From an uncultured Planctomycetota bacterium (GTDB lineage: Bacteria > Planctomycetota > UBA1135 > UBA2386), in assembly GCA_903925435.1 (NCBI GenBank), contig CAIYFF010000447.1:1-14254 (forward strand): a DNA stretch of 14,254 nucleotides, given 5' to 3'. Position 1 is the stretch's first letter; each line of letters opens with the position of its first letter. Positions 1 to 6,030 of this stretch are shown here, piece by piece. The notes beneath the pieces were generated by a model. The model ran no database searches. It was not told the DNA's origin and saw nothing but the letters and a program-made list of their open reading frames with translations. The translations under genes were made by a program, and so were the position numbers.

Positions 1-1
1 A

Positions 2-541
2 GTCGTCGCGGCCGCTCTGGGCTGCCCAGCCTACGAAGCCAACGGTTTGGCCATGCCAGGGCTGCTGTTGGGCGCCACGCTCGGCGGCGGTGCGTTCGAG
101 TTGCCCGTGCACGGATACCAATCGGCGGTGCGCCGTCCACTCCGCGTCGCAACGGGGGGCGCTCGATCGCGATGGCGCATGTGTGAATCGGTGGAGTCGG
201 GGCACACGGACCAAGGGCTGGCCGCCAGCATCGTTGCGGAACTCGGCATCGGCGGGACTTCGTTGCGGATGGATTCGCAAGCGAAGTATGCGGCGGTCGC
301 GCGCGGTGACGCCGAGCTCTACTTGCGCCTGCCGACGCGGAAGGACTATCGCGAGAAGGTGTGGGACCATGCCGCCGGAGCCCTGGTGGTGACGGAGGCT
401 GGCGGCGTCGTGACCGATGTGGACGGTCGCGCGCTCGACTTCTCGCACGGTCGAGCGCTCGAGGGCAACCGCGGCGTCATCGCCAGCGTTGGCGGCGACC
501 ACGATCTCGTTCTTGCCGCGGTGAAGCGCGCGCTCGGCTGA
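2..541 (+). CDS. 3'(2'),5'-bisphosphate nucleotidase (Hal2/CysQ type), 5'-truncated by the window
   Basis: The frame is open from the first bases of the window, so this is the C-terminal 179 residues of a longer protein. It belongs to the inositol-monophosphatase superfamily. The closest match from memory is the Hal2/Met22 branch, which hydrolyses 3'-phosphoadenosine 5'-phosphate to AMP in the cytoplasm and so relieves inhibition of sulfotransfer and RNA-processing enzymes. Counting from the first visible codon, there is an ESVESGH motif near residue 62, then DSQAKYAAVARGDAELYLRLPT, with YREKVWDHAAG near 116-126, where the WD..AG aspartate is the C-terminal metal ligand of the superfamily. 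The ending LDFSHGR...NRGVIAS is also typical. The N-terminal metal-binding motifs lie outside the window. Plain inositol monophosphatase is the alternative, but the ESVE and LRLPT segments favour Hal2. It reads towards the permease gene 113 nt downstream. Confidence 0.88.
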   Translation, partial: VVAAALGCPAYEANGLAMPGLLLGATLGGGAFELPVHGYQSAVRRPLRVATGGARSRWRMCESVESGHTDQGLAASIVAELGIGGTSLRMDSQAKYAAVARGDAELYLRLPTRKDYREKVWDHAAGALVVTEAGGVVTDVDGRALDFSHGRALEGNRGVIASVGGDHDLVLAAVKRALG

Positions 542-562
542 GCCTCGATAGGCTTCTCCTCT
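541..562 (+). terminator. Short hairpin at the nucleotidase stop codon, weak terminator candidate
   Basis: AGCCT (541-545), loop CGAT and AGGCT (550-554) form a 5-bp stem that starts on the last base of the stop codon and is followed by TCTCCTCT. A second small stem, GGGCT-CGCT-AGCCC, follows at 574-587. Neither has a proper T-run, so termination here is only a possibility. Confidence 0.25.
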
Positions 563-654
563 GACTCATCCTCGGGCTCGCTAGCCCCACGCGATTTTGC
601 GGTGCTGGCTTCCGCTTCACCGTGGGCTAACGTCGCGCCGATACCGGAGACCGC

Positions 655-1599
655 ATGTCCGACACCCAGTCGTTGGTTCGTACCTACGATGCCGAGACGG
701 CTCCTCGCGGAGTCTTGCGGCACATCCTGCCGATTCTCCAGTACCCGCAGGTGATCTGGGAGAACCGCAACCTCGTTGCGAACTTCGCCCGTCGAGAGTT
801 TTTGGCGCGCTACCGCGGTTCGACCCTCGGCCCATCCTGGGTCGTCGTGCAGCCGCTGTTGATGTTCGTCATCTACTACCTCGTCTTCGGCATGCTGTTC
901 GGCAATCACCGCGCGGGCCAGCCACCCGACCCGAACTTCGCGTTCTACCTGTTCACGGGAACGCTCGCGTTCAGCACGCTGACCGAATCGACGACCAGCC
1001 ACTGTGGTGTCGTGGTCGGCAACGGCAACCTCGTGAAGAAGGTGGCGTTCCCGTCGGAAGTGCTGCCGATCCCAACCACGTTGGTGTCGATCTCCACGTG
1101 GCTCGTAGGCGTGGGGGTGGTGTGGATCTCTTGGGCAGTTTGTGCGCTGTGCGGGATCGAGGTCGCCACGATGCAACTCAGCTGGAACATGCTGATGCTG
1201 CCGGTCGTGATCGCGATCCAGTTCGCGATGATCCTCGGCATCGGTTTGTTCTTGGCGAACCTCTATGTGTTCGTCCGCGACATTCGGCACATCTACGGCA
1301 TCGTGACGATGGTCTGGATGTTCCTGAGCCCGGTGTTCTGGGCGCCTGCGACGGTGGTCGAGAAGCTCGGCCAGGAGACGGCGGACATGATCTTCGCGTG
1401 CAACCCGGCCTACTCGCTGGTGATGTCGCAGCGCATGGTGCTCGGAGCGACCGACGCCACGATCGAAGGCGGGCAGTCGTTTGTGTTCGGGGATTTCTGG
1501 GCCCACCTGGGAATCTCGGCAGCCTGGGCCGCGGCATTCCTTGTGCTGGGCTACAGCACGTTCGTCAGCAGGAAGCACAAGTATTCCGACCTCGTCTGA
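655..1599 (+). CDS. ABC-2 type polysaccharide/O-antigen export permease (Wzm/TagG/KpsM family)
   Basis: This is the integral-membrane half of an exporter that moves lipid-linked glycans across the inner membrane, powered by a separate ATPase (Wzt/TagH/KpsT type). It has 314 residues, a usual family length is about 260-320. The cytoplasmic N-terminus (about 1-60) holds the amphipathic segment NLVANFARREFLARYRGS (39-56), characteristic of the family, followed by LGPSW before the first membrane span. I see six hydrophobic spans, near 62-82, 94-112, 140-166, 178-203, 212-232 and 284-301. The NLVKKVAFP motif (125-133) and FVRDIRHIYG (206-215) are also family hallmarks. The start is supported by GGAGA at 646-650, 4 nt upstream. 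No ATPase gene is adjacent on either side, which is unusual because wzm and wzt normally sit together. The substrate cannot be told from the sequence. Confidence 0.9.
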   Translation: MSDTQSLVRTYDAETAPRGVLRHILPILQYPQVIWENRNLVANFARREFLARYRGSTLGPSWVVVQPLLMFVIYYLVFGMLFGNHRAGQPPDPNFAFYLFTGTLAFSTLTESTTSHCGVVVGNGNLVKKVAFPSEVLPIPTTLVSISTWLVGVGVVWISWAVCALCGIEVATMQLSWNMLMLPVVIAIQFAMILGIGLFLANLYVFVRDIRHIYGIVTMVWMFLSPVFWAPATVVEKLGQETADMIFACNPAYSLVMSQRMVLGATDATIEGGQSFVFGDFWAHLGISAAWAAAFLVLGYSTFVSRKHKYSDLV

Positions 1600-1669
1600 G
1601 CGGGCCAAACTGCTCCGCAGAGTCGTCTGCGCTTGCGCTGCACCGATGGTGATTCGGGGTTCGCGCGAG

Positions 1670-1696
1670 GTGGGCGCGCCGCGATGGCGCGCCTGC
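1670..1696. other. Strong GC hairpin in the permease-rplC spacer
   Basis: Two copies of the self-complementary octamer GGCGCGCC (1673-1680 and 1686-1693) are separated by GCGAT. They can fold as an 8-bp GC stem, extended outwards by two G-U pairs and one G-C pair to 11 bp. It lies 71 nt after the permease stop and about 50 nt before the rplC promoter candidate. No T-run follows on either strand, so it is not a standard intrinsic terminator. It could still stop or pause transcription, protect the 3' end of the permease mRNA, or bind a protein. The two palindromes could also be a tandem protein-binding or methylation site. Confidence 0.45.
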
Positions 1697-1745
1697 GTCC
1701 GGCGCGGAGATCGCAAATCGTTTGTGACTCTCCACAGATCGACCG

Positions 1746-1774
1746 TTGCGTCGGAGAGCTCCGGTCCGTATAAA
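1746..1774 (+). promoter_or_regulatory. Candidate sigma-70-type promoter for rplC
   Basis: TTGCGT at 1746-1751 and TATAAA at 1769-1774 are separated by exactly 17 nt. TATAAA is a 5-of-6 match to the -10 consensus and stands out in this GC-rich spacer. The -35 box keeps the TTG core. Transcription would begin near 1781, leaving a leader of about 40 nt before the rplC ATG. Confidence 0.5.
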
Positions 1775-1819
1775 GCTTCGCCCTTTCGTTCCTAGACTGC
1801 GCGCACGCGACCACGATCG

Positions 1820-2551
1820 ATGACCCTCGGCATCCTTGGCAAGAAGCTGGGCATGACCCAGATTTTCCGCGACGACGGCACCTGCATCCCCGTGACGGTG
1901 GTGCAAGCCGGACCTTGTCGTGTTTTGCAGGTCAAGATGATCGCGTCCGGCGAACATCCTGAGGGCCACCGCACGAGCACGGGCAACCGGGGCAAGAAGA
2001 GCGGCAAGCAAGAGCGGGCCCGCTCTGCAGACGGCTACTACGCTGTTCAACTCGGCTTCGGCGACAGGCCGGCCCGGACGAGCAGCAAGGCGGAGCTCGG
2101 CCACGCGAAGAAGGCGGGCCTCGACAGCACGCGCCACTTCATCCGCGAGTTCCGTCTCGGCGAGGCGCCGACGGTCAAGCCGGGTGAGGACGTCACGCTG
2201 AGCATTTTCGACGGCGTCTCCAACGTCGATGTCGTCGGCACGACCAAGGGTCGCGGCTGGACGGGCACGATCAAGCGCTGGAACTTCCATCGTCAGCCGA
2301 CCTCGCACGGTAACTCGCTGAGTCACCGCACGGCGGGTGGCCTCGGTCGTCAGCACTCGATCAGCAAGGGTGTGCCGAAGGGCAAGAAGATGGCTGGTCA
2401 CTACGGCGTTGAGCGCGTCACGGTCCAAAACCTCGACGTGATCAAGGTCGACGCAGAGCGCAACCTCGTCTACCTGCGCGGTGCGATCCCCGGCCACAAC
2501 AATGGCTACGTGATGCTCCAGAAGAGCATCAAGATCAAGATCAAGCGCTGA
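1820..2551 (+). CDS. rplC: 50S ribosomal protein L3 (uL3)
   Basis: L3 is an early-assembly 23S rRNA-binding protein whose long internal loop reaches towards the peptidyl-transferase centre. The family signature is plain: GILGKKLGMTQIF at 4-16, GTTKGRGWTGTIKRWNF in the middle, HGNSLSHR, then KGKKMAGHYG and ERVTVQNLDVIKVDAERN towards the end. It has 243 residues against about 209 in E. coli. Most of the excess is a basic stretch at residues 40-70 (rich in K, R, G and S) between the conserved QVK and DGYYAVQ, where E. coli has about four residues. The tip of the central loop reads GLGRQHSISKGV, so the usual PG pair and the region of methylated Gln150 (E. coli numbering) look different. It has no visible Shine-Dalgarno sequence. 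It is not flanked by rpsJ, rplD or rplW, unlike the classical S10 operon. Confidence 0.97.
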   Translation: MTLGILGKKLGMTQIFRDDGTCIPVTVVQAGPCRVLQVKMIASGEHPEGHRTSTGNRGKKSGKQERARSADGYYAVQLGFGDRPARTSSKAELGHAKKAGLDSTRHFIREFRLGEAPTVKPGEDVTLSIFDGVSNVDVVGTTKGRGWTGTIKRWNFHRQPTSHGNSLSHRTAGGLGRQHSISKGVPKGKKMAGHYGVERVTVQNLDVIKVDAERNLVYLRGAIPGHNNGYVMLQKSIKIKIKR

Positions 2552-2588
2552 TCTAGGCTCAAAACCCTAACGACACGCAAGGCACATC

Positions 2589-2756
2589 ATGGCACGCTCG
2601 CGTCAAAAGAATGGCGGCCCGACCCGCGGCCGTTTCAAGAAGAAGAAGCTCGGCAAGGGTTACCTTGCCAACCGCTCCGAGACCGGCAGCAACCGCCCGG
2701 TCCTCCGCATCACTGAGCCCGAAGCGGCAGACGCTTCGGCGCCGAAGAAGGGCTGA
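2589..2756 (+). CDS. Small basic protein of unknown function downstream of rplC (55 aa)
   Basis: I do not recognise this protein. ATG at 2589 is preceded by AAGG (2579-2582, 6 nt spacing), and the frame runs 55 codons to TGA at 2754-2756. It sits 37 nt after rplC in the same direction, so cotranscription is likely. The N-terminal 25 residues are strongly basic and glycine-containing (MARSRQKNGGPTRGRFKKKK, then LGKGY). The remainder is mildly acidic or neutral (residues 41-50, ITEPEAADAS) and ends in APKKG. There is no cysteine, no membrane segment and no signal peptide. The composition is like that of a small ribosomal or rRNA-binding protein with a disordered tail, but the sequence does not match L28, L32-L36, S21 or Thx as I remember them. 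A ribosome-associated role is inferred only from charge and neighbourhood. Coding is supported by the ribosome-binding site and the close fit between rplC and the following hairpin. Confidence 0.7.
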   Translation: MARSRQKNGGPTRGRFKKKKLGKGYLANRSETGSNRPVLRITEPEAADASAPKKG

Positions 2757-2763
2757 TCCCTCG

Positions 2764-2793
2764 GGGCGACCCAGCTCGCCTGAGGTCGCCCTT
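2764..2793 (+). terminator. Candidate terminator after the rplC unit
   Basis: GGGCGACC (2764-2771) and GGTCGCCC (2784-2791) are a perfect 8-bp inverted repeat with a 12-nt loop, starting 8 nt after the stop of the small basic protein and followed by TTCT. The stem is GC-rich, the T-tract is short. It sits where the rplC transcript should end and before the flavoprotein start at 2811. Confidence 0.45.
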
Positions 2794-2810
2794 CTGCACG
2801 CCCCTCGCGC

Positions 2811-4037
2811 ATGTCCGCGCTAGAGGTTGACGTGGTCGTCATCGGCGGTGGCGCCGCTGGCCTATTTGCCGCAGCAACTGCGGCGAACCGCGGCCGGACT
2901 GTGGTTCTGCTCGAGAAGAACGAGCGCCCGGGTCTGAAGATCCTGATCAGCGGCGGTGGTCGTTGCAACGTCACGACGACGCGCAGCGGCAAGGACCTGG
3001 AGCTGCAATACGGCGAGCGCCGAGGGCGCTTCCTGCGGCACTCCCTGCATGGATTGCCGCCGACTTCCGTGGTGGCGCACTTCGAGCGGCTCGGGGTGCC
3101 ACTGCGCGAGGAAGATCTCGAGAAGCTGTTCCCCGTGTCGCAGAAGGCTCGCGATGTGCTGGAGGCGTTGCTCGCGGATTGCCGCAGGAGCGGCGCGCAA
3201 GTGGTGACCAGCGCTGCGGTGTTGTCGGTTGCCCGCGATGGCGACCGTTTCGTCGTGGCTACCAACGATCGCGTGTGGCGTGCGCACAGCGTCATCGTGG
3301 CGACGGGAGGCCTCAGCTATCGCAAGACGGGCGCGACTGGCGACGGCTACGGCTTCGTGCGCTCCTTTGGCCATTCGATCACTTCGACGTATCCCGCGCT
3401 CGCGCCACTCCAAGTGGATGCCGCGTGGGTGCGTCAACTGCAGGGGATCGTGCTGCATGGCGTCGAGATCGCGTCGATGGACCGTGACGGCCGCATCAAG
3501 ACGCGTCGCACGCGGCCAGTCCTGTTCACGCACAAGGGGCTGTCCGGGCCAGCGCCGATGGATCTCGCGGGCGATATCGAAGAGTCGCATGGCGGCATGG
3601 TGCGCCTCGACTTCGCGCCGAACGCGTCCATTGCCGAGTTGGAGTCGCAGTGGCTCGAGTCTGCAAAGCATCACGGCAAGCGACTGGCTGCATCGCTGCT
3701 GCCTGCGGAGTTGCCGGATCGTCTTCGCACTGCGCTGTGCGCGCTCGCTGGGTGCGAAGGCATCACGCTTGCGAACCTCGATCGCGCCGCGAGGCAGCGT
3801 TTGCTGAGCGTGGTCAAGGATCTCCGCGTGCCCTGCGAGCGAAGCCTTGGATTCGACCACGCTGAGGTGACTCGCGGCGGCGTCGCTCTCGACGAAGTGG
3901 ATCCGAAGTCGATGCAATCGCGGCTGCAGCCGGGCCTTTTCCTGTGCGGAGAGGTCCTCGACATCGACGGCCCAATCGGTGGCTTCAACTTCCAGGCAGC
4001 CTTTGCGACGGGCCGTGTCGCAGGCCTACACGCGTAG
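2811..4037 (+). CDS. BaiN/YhiN (HI0933) family FAD-dependent oxidoreductase
   Basis: This is a cytoplasmic flavoprotein of 408 residues, the normal length for the family often labelled 'aminoacetone oxidase family FAD-binding enzyme' or BaiN. The N-terminal Rossmann fold gives VVVIGGGAAG at 8-17 and an acidic strand end at E35. It is followed by the diagnostic ISGGGRCNVT at 46-55. Further on are VIVATGGLSYRKTGATGDGYG (in two overlapping motifs) and FTHKGLSGPAPMDLAG. The C-terminal FAD clamp is GLFLCGEVLDIDG and GGFNFQAAFATG. Its physiological substrate is not established for most members, so I do not assign one. The ATG at 2811 puts the Rossmann motif at the right distance from the N-terminus, though no Shine-Dalgarno sequence is visible. 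It ends 21 nt before mnmE and the two probably share a transcript. Confidence 0.92.
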   Translation: MSALEVDVVVIGGGAAGLFAAATAANRGRTVVLLEKNERPGLKILISGGGRCNVTTTRSGKDLELQYGERRGRFLRHSLHGLPPTSVVAHFERLGVPLREEDLEKLFPVSQKARDVLEALLADCRRSGAQVVTSAAVLSVARDGDRFVVATNDRVWRAHSVIVATGGLSYRKTGATGDGYGFVRSFGHSITSTYPALAPLQVDAAWVRQLQGIVLHGVEIASMDRDGRIKTRRTRPVLFTHKGLSGPAPMDLAGDIEESHGGMVRLDFAPNASIAELESQWLESAKHHGKRLAASLLPAELPDRLRTALCALAGCEGITLANLDRAARQRLLSVVKDLRVPCERSLGFDHAEVTRGGVALDEVDPKSMQSRLQPGLFLCGEVLDIDGPIGGFNFQAAFATGRVAGLHA

Positions 4038-4050
4038 CGCGCCTGCTACG
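4033..4050 (+). other. Inverted repeat over the flavoprotein stop, just before mnmE
   Basis: CGTAGC (4033-4038) and GCTACG (4045-4050) form a perfect 6-bp stem with a 6-nt loop. The stem contains the flavoprotein TAG stop and ends 8 nt before the mnmE GTG start, the place where a Shine-Dalgarno sequence would be expected. There is no T-run. It could affect coupling of mnmE translation, or be chance. Confidence 0.3.
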
Positions 4051-4058
4051 TTCGCGAA

Positions 4059-5372
4059 GTGCTCGGCGACACCATCTTTGCCACTGCAAGCGCTCCGGGC
4101 GCATCCGCGCGTGCAGTCGTGCGCATCTCCGGGCCGCTTGCGTTTGCAGCAGCTGAGTCTGCGTTGCGTCGGGAGTTGCCGCGCACGCGATGTCAGTGCG
4201 AAGGCAGCGTGCATCTTGGTCAGCTTGCGTCGCCTGCGTTCGCGCTGTGCATGCCAGGGCCCCGCAGCTACACGGGCGAGGACTGCGTCGAGCTGCACCT
4301 CGCGGGCAGCCCTGTTTTGATCGCCGAAGTCGCAGCACAGATGTGCGCTGCGTGTGGGCCAAGCTTGCGACCGGCATTGCCTGGCGAGTTCACGGCGCGT
4401 GCGTGTCAGAACGGGCGCATCGACCTGGCGCAAGCAGAGGGCGTGCTGATGTTGATCCACGGCGAAGATGCGCGCGAAGTGGCTCGCGGCGCTTCGTGGC
4501 TCGCAGGAGGGTTGTCGGCAGCGGTGGAGCGCGTGCGCAGTCTCGCGCAAGACGCGCTGGCGCTCGTCGAAGCTGGCCTCGACTTCGAGGCTGGCGACAC
4601 TGGGGAAGTGAGCGAGTCGCTGTGGCGCGATCCGCTTGCCGCGGCGCATGCTGAAGCGATCGCGCTGGTCGCCGCGATGCCGCGAGCGATTGCCGGCGGT
4701 GAGGCGCTGCTGCTCGGGCGCAGCAACGCTGGCAAATCCTCTCTGTGCAACGCGCTCGCGCAGCGCGAGGCTGCGTTGGTGGACGCCGTGTCCGGCACGA
4801 CGCGCGACGTGTTGCGCGTGGAGTTGGCGCCCGGGGTCGCGGTCTGGGATGCCCCTGGCGATCTCGAGGCTTCTGTCGATGTGGACCGCGCCGCGTTGGC
4901 GCTGCGCAATCGGCTCGCAGGCCGCGCGTCGTCGGCGGTCGTGGTGGTCGATTCGATGGACATCCCCGCCCAACTCGCTGCCACCCTGCCGTGCCTGTGC
5001 GTGGTGTGGACCAAGCGAGACCTGCGCGGCGATCCAACGGACGGTGACCGGGAGCGCCTCCGCCAAGTGGCGCCGTTCACTGAAGGATCGCCGCAGTTCG
5101 TTGTCAGTGCCGCGACGGACGAAGGCCTGCCTGCGTTGCGCGCATTCCTTGCGGAGCGTTCGCGCCGTGGCGCTGCGGACCCCGGCGGCCCGCAACGCCA
5201 TGCGGCGAAGCTCGCGCTGTCGGCGCTGGAGCGCGCGGTCGCAGCACAGCAGGCGGAACTTGCGAGCCAGGACCTGCAAGAGGCTCTCGCAGCGTTGGGG
5301 CAGATCGACGGCCAGCATGGCGTCGAGGATTTGCTCGACCGTATCTACCGCCGCTTCTGCATGGGCAAGTGA
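4059..5372 (+). CDS. mnmE: tRNA uridine-5-carboxymethylaminomethyl modification GTPase MnmE (TrmE)
   Basis: MnmE works with MnmG (not in this window) to build the xm5 group on the wobble uridine of certain tRNAs. It has 437 residues against about 454 in E. coli. The N-terminal tetrahydrofolate-binding domain is seen from DTIFATASAPG (4-14) to PRSYTGEDCVELH. PGEFTARA and DLAQAEGV then lead into the helical domain. The inserted G domain shows G1 GRSNAGKSS (220-228) and G2 SGTTRD (245-250). G3 is DAPG (264-267) where the family has DTAG, and G4 is TKRD (318-321) in place of NKxD. The protein ends in FCMGK, the conserved C-terminal Cys motif. GTG at 4059 is chosen because the domain begins immediately after it. 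In my alignment the catalytic switch-II Glu (E282 in E. coli) falls on Asp. No Shine-Dalgarno sequence is visible. Confidence 0.95.
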   Translation: MLGDTIFATASAPGASARAVVRISGPLAFAAAESALRRELPRTRCQCEGSVHLGQLASPAFALCMPGPRSYTGEDCVELHLAGSPVLIAEVAAQMCAACGPSLRPALPGEFTARACQNGRIDLAQAEGVLMLIHGEDAREVARGASWLAGGLSAAVERVRSLAQDALALVEAGLDFEAGDTGEVSESLWRDPLAAAHAEAIALVAAMPRAIAGGEALLLGRSNAGKSSLCNALAQREAALVDAVSGTTRDVLRVELAPGVAVWDAPGDLEASVDVDRAALALRNRLAGRASSAVVVVDSMDIPAQLAATLPCLCVVWTKRDLRGDPTDGDRERLRQVAPFTEGSPQFVVSAATDEGLPALRAFLAERSRRGAADPGGPQRHAAKLALSALERAVAAQQAELASQDLQEALAALGQIDGQHGVEDLLDRIYRRFCMGK

Positions 5373-5425
5373 GCCCAAGACGACGGAAACCCAGCATTTG
5401 GCGCAGGTTTCGCGTGGGTCTGCCT

Positions 5426-5455
5426 TTGACACACGATTCCTGGTGTCGGTAACGT
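5426..5455 (+). promoter_or_regulatory. Candidate promoter for the nrdR operon
   Basis: A perfect TTGACA lies at 5426-5431 and TAACGT at 5450-5455, 18 nt apart, inside the 145-nt gap between mnmE and nrdR. TAACGT keeps only the first two and last bases of the -10 consensus. The start would be near 5462. I see no clear pair of NrdR boxes near it. Confidence 0.45.
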
Positions 5456-5480
5456 CCGCCCGTTCGCCGATGGCGCAATA

Positions 5481-5498
5481 GCCTGGGGTCAGCCAGGC
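5481..5498 (+). promoter_or_regulatory. Hairpin/palindrome in the nrdR leader
   Basis: GCCTGG (5481-5486) and CCAGGC (5493-5498) are a perfect 6-bp inverted repeat with loop GGTCAG. It lies about 20-40 nt downstream of the predicted transcription start and just before the weak ribosome-binding site GGAAG (5506-5510). It could be an operator or an RNA hairpin that modulates translation of nrdR; no T-run follows. Function is inferred from position only. Confidence 0.3.
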
Positions 5499-5523
5499 CG
5501 CAGCCGGAAGCGAACAGGTGCCC

Positions 5524-6030
5524 ATGCGCTGTCCCTACTGCAAGGCCGACAATGACCGCGTCATCGACTCGCGCGCCAGCGCGGATGGATTTGCCATCCG
5601 TCGGCGGCGTGTCTGCGCGGACTGCGGTCGGCGCTACACCACCTACGAGCGTGTCGAGACGGCTCCGCTCCGCGTGGTGAAGAAGAACGGCGAACGCGTG
5701 GCGTTCGACCGGCAGAAGGTGCTGAGCGGAATGATCCGCGCGTGCGAGAAGCGGCCCGTGTCGCTCGAGACTCTCGAGACGATCTCGGACCGCATCGAGC
5801 GGCAGTGCATGGAAGCCTTCGACAAGGAGGTGCCGAGCAAGGTCATCGGCGGCCTCATCATGCAGGAGCTGCGGCAACTCGATCAGGTGGCATACGTTCG
5901 ATTCGCGTCGGTCTATCGCGAGTTCAAGGACGTGAGCCAGTTCCTCGAGGAGCTGAAGCCGATGCTCGAGAAGCGACGGGAGGGCGGAAACGATGAAGCG
6001 GCGGTCAGAGCATCTGGTCAAGAAGCGTGA
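5524..6030 (+). CDS. nrdR: Transcriptional repressor NrdR of ribonucleotide reductase genes
   Basis: NrdR senses ATP/dATP and represses ribonucleotide reductase operons by binding paired NrdR boxes. The ATG at 5524 gives the family's invariant N-terminus MRCPYC. A GTG at 5518 adds two residues and is better spaced from GGAAG (5506-5510), so it is a real alternative. The zinc ribbon ligands are C3, C6, C31 and C34, with VIDSR and RRRRVCADCGRRYTTYERVE as in other members. The ATP-cone follows at about residues 49-139 (VVKKNGERVAFDRQKV to ASVYREFKD). At 168 residues it is slightly longer than the usual 150-160 because of a charged tail. That tail overlaps the next gene by 38 nt. No reductase gene is nearby, so it probably acts in trans. 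Confidence 0.96.
   Translation: MRCPYCKADNDRVIDSRASADGFAIRRRRVCADCGRRYTTYERVETAPLRVVKKNGERVAFDRQKVLSGMIRACEKRPVSLETLETISDRIERQCMEAFDKEVPSKVIGGLIMQELRQLDQVAYVRFASVYREFKDVSQFLEELKPMLEKRREGGNDEAAVRASGQEA
5978..5984 (+). promoter_or_regulatory. Ribosome-binding site inside nrdR for the ATP-cone gene
   Basis: GGGAGGG at 5978-5984 is the strongest Shine-Dalgarno match in the window, 8 nt before the ATG at 5993 and within the 3' end of nrdR. It decides the start of the overlapping ATP-cone gene and suggests translational coupling. Confidence 0.6.

Noticed and set aside
628..633. TAACGT before the permease, the same hexamer as in the nrdR promoter candidate
   Set aside because: No acceptable -35 box lies 16-18 nt upstream and a shared hexamer is easily chance.
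597..1652. Plus-strand frame of 351 codons overlapping the permease
   Set aside because: It is the +1 shadow of the permease, whose own frame has six membrane spans and family motifs.
346..2497. Minus-strand open frames of 456 and 310 codons opposite the permease and rplC
   Set aside because: They cross two or three real genes and spacers and carry no family motif.
4059..5372. Possibility that mnmE is a degraded pseudogene because of its altered G3/G4 motifs
   Set aside because: The frame is intact, all domains and the terminal FCMGK are present and the length is near normal.
5450..5524. Search for paired NrdR boxes in the nrdR leader
   Set aside because: Only an unrelated GC-rich palindrome is present; nothing resembles the AT-centred NrdR box pairs, so autoregulation cannot be claimed.
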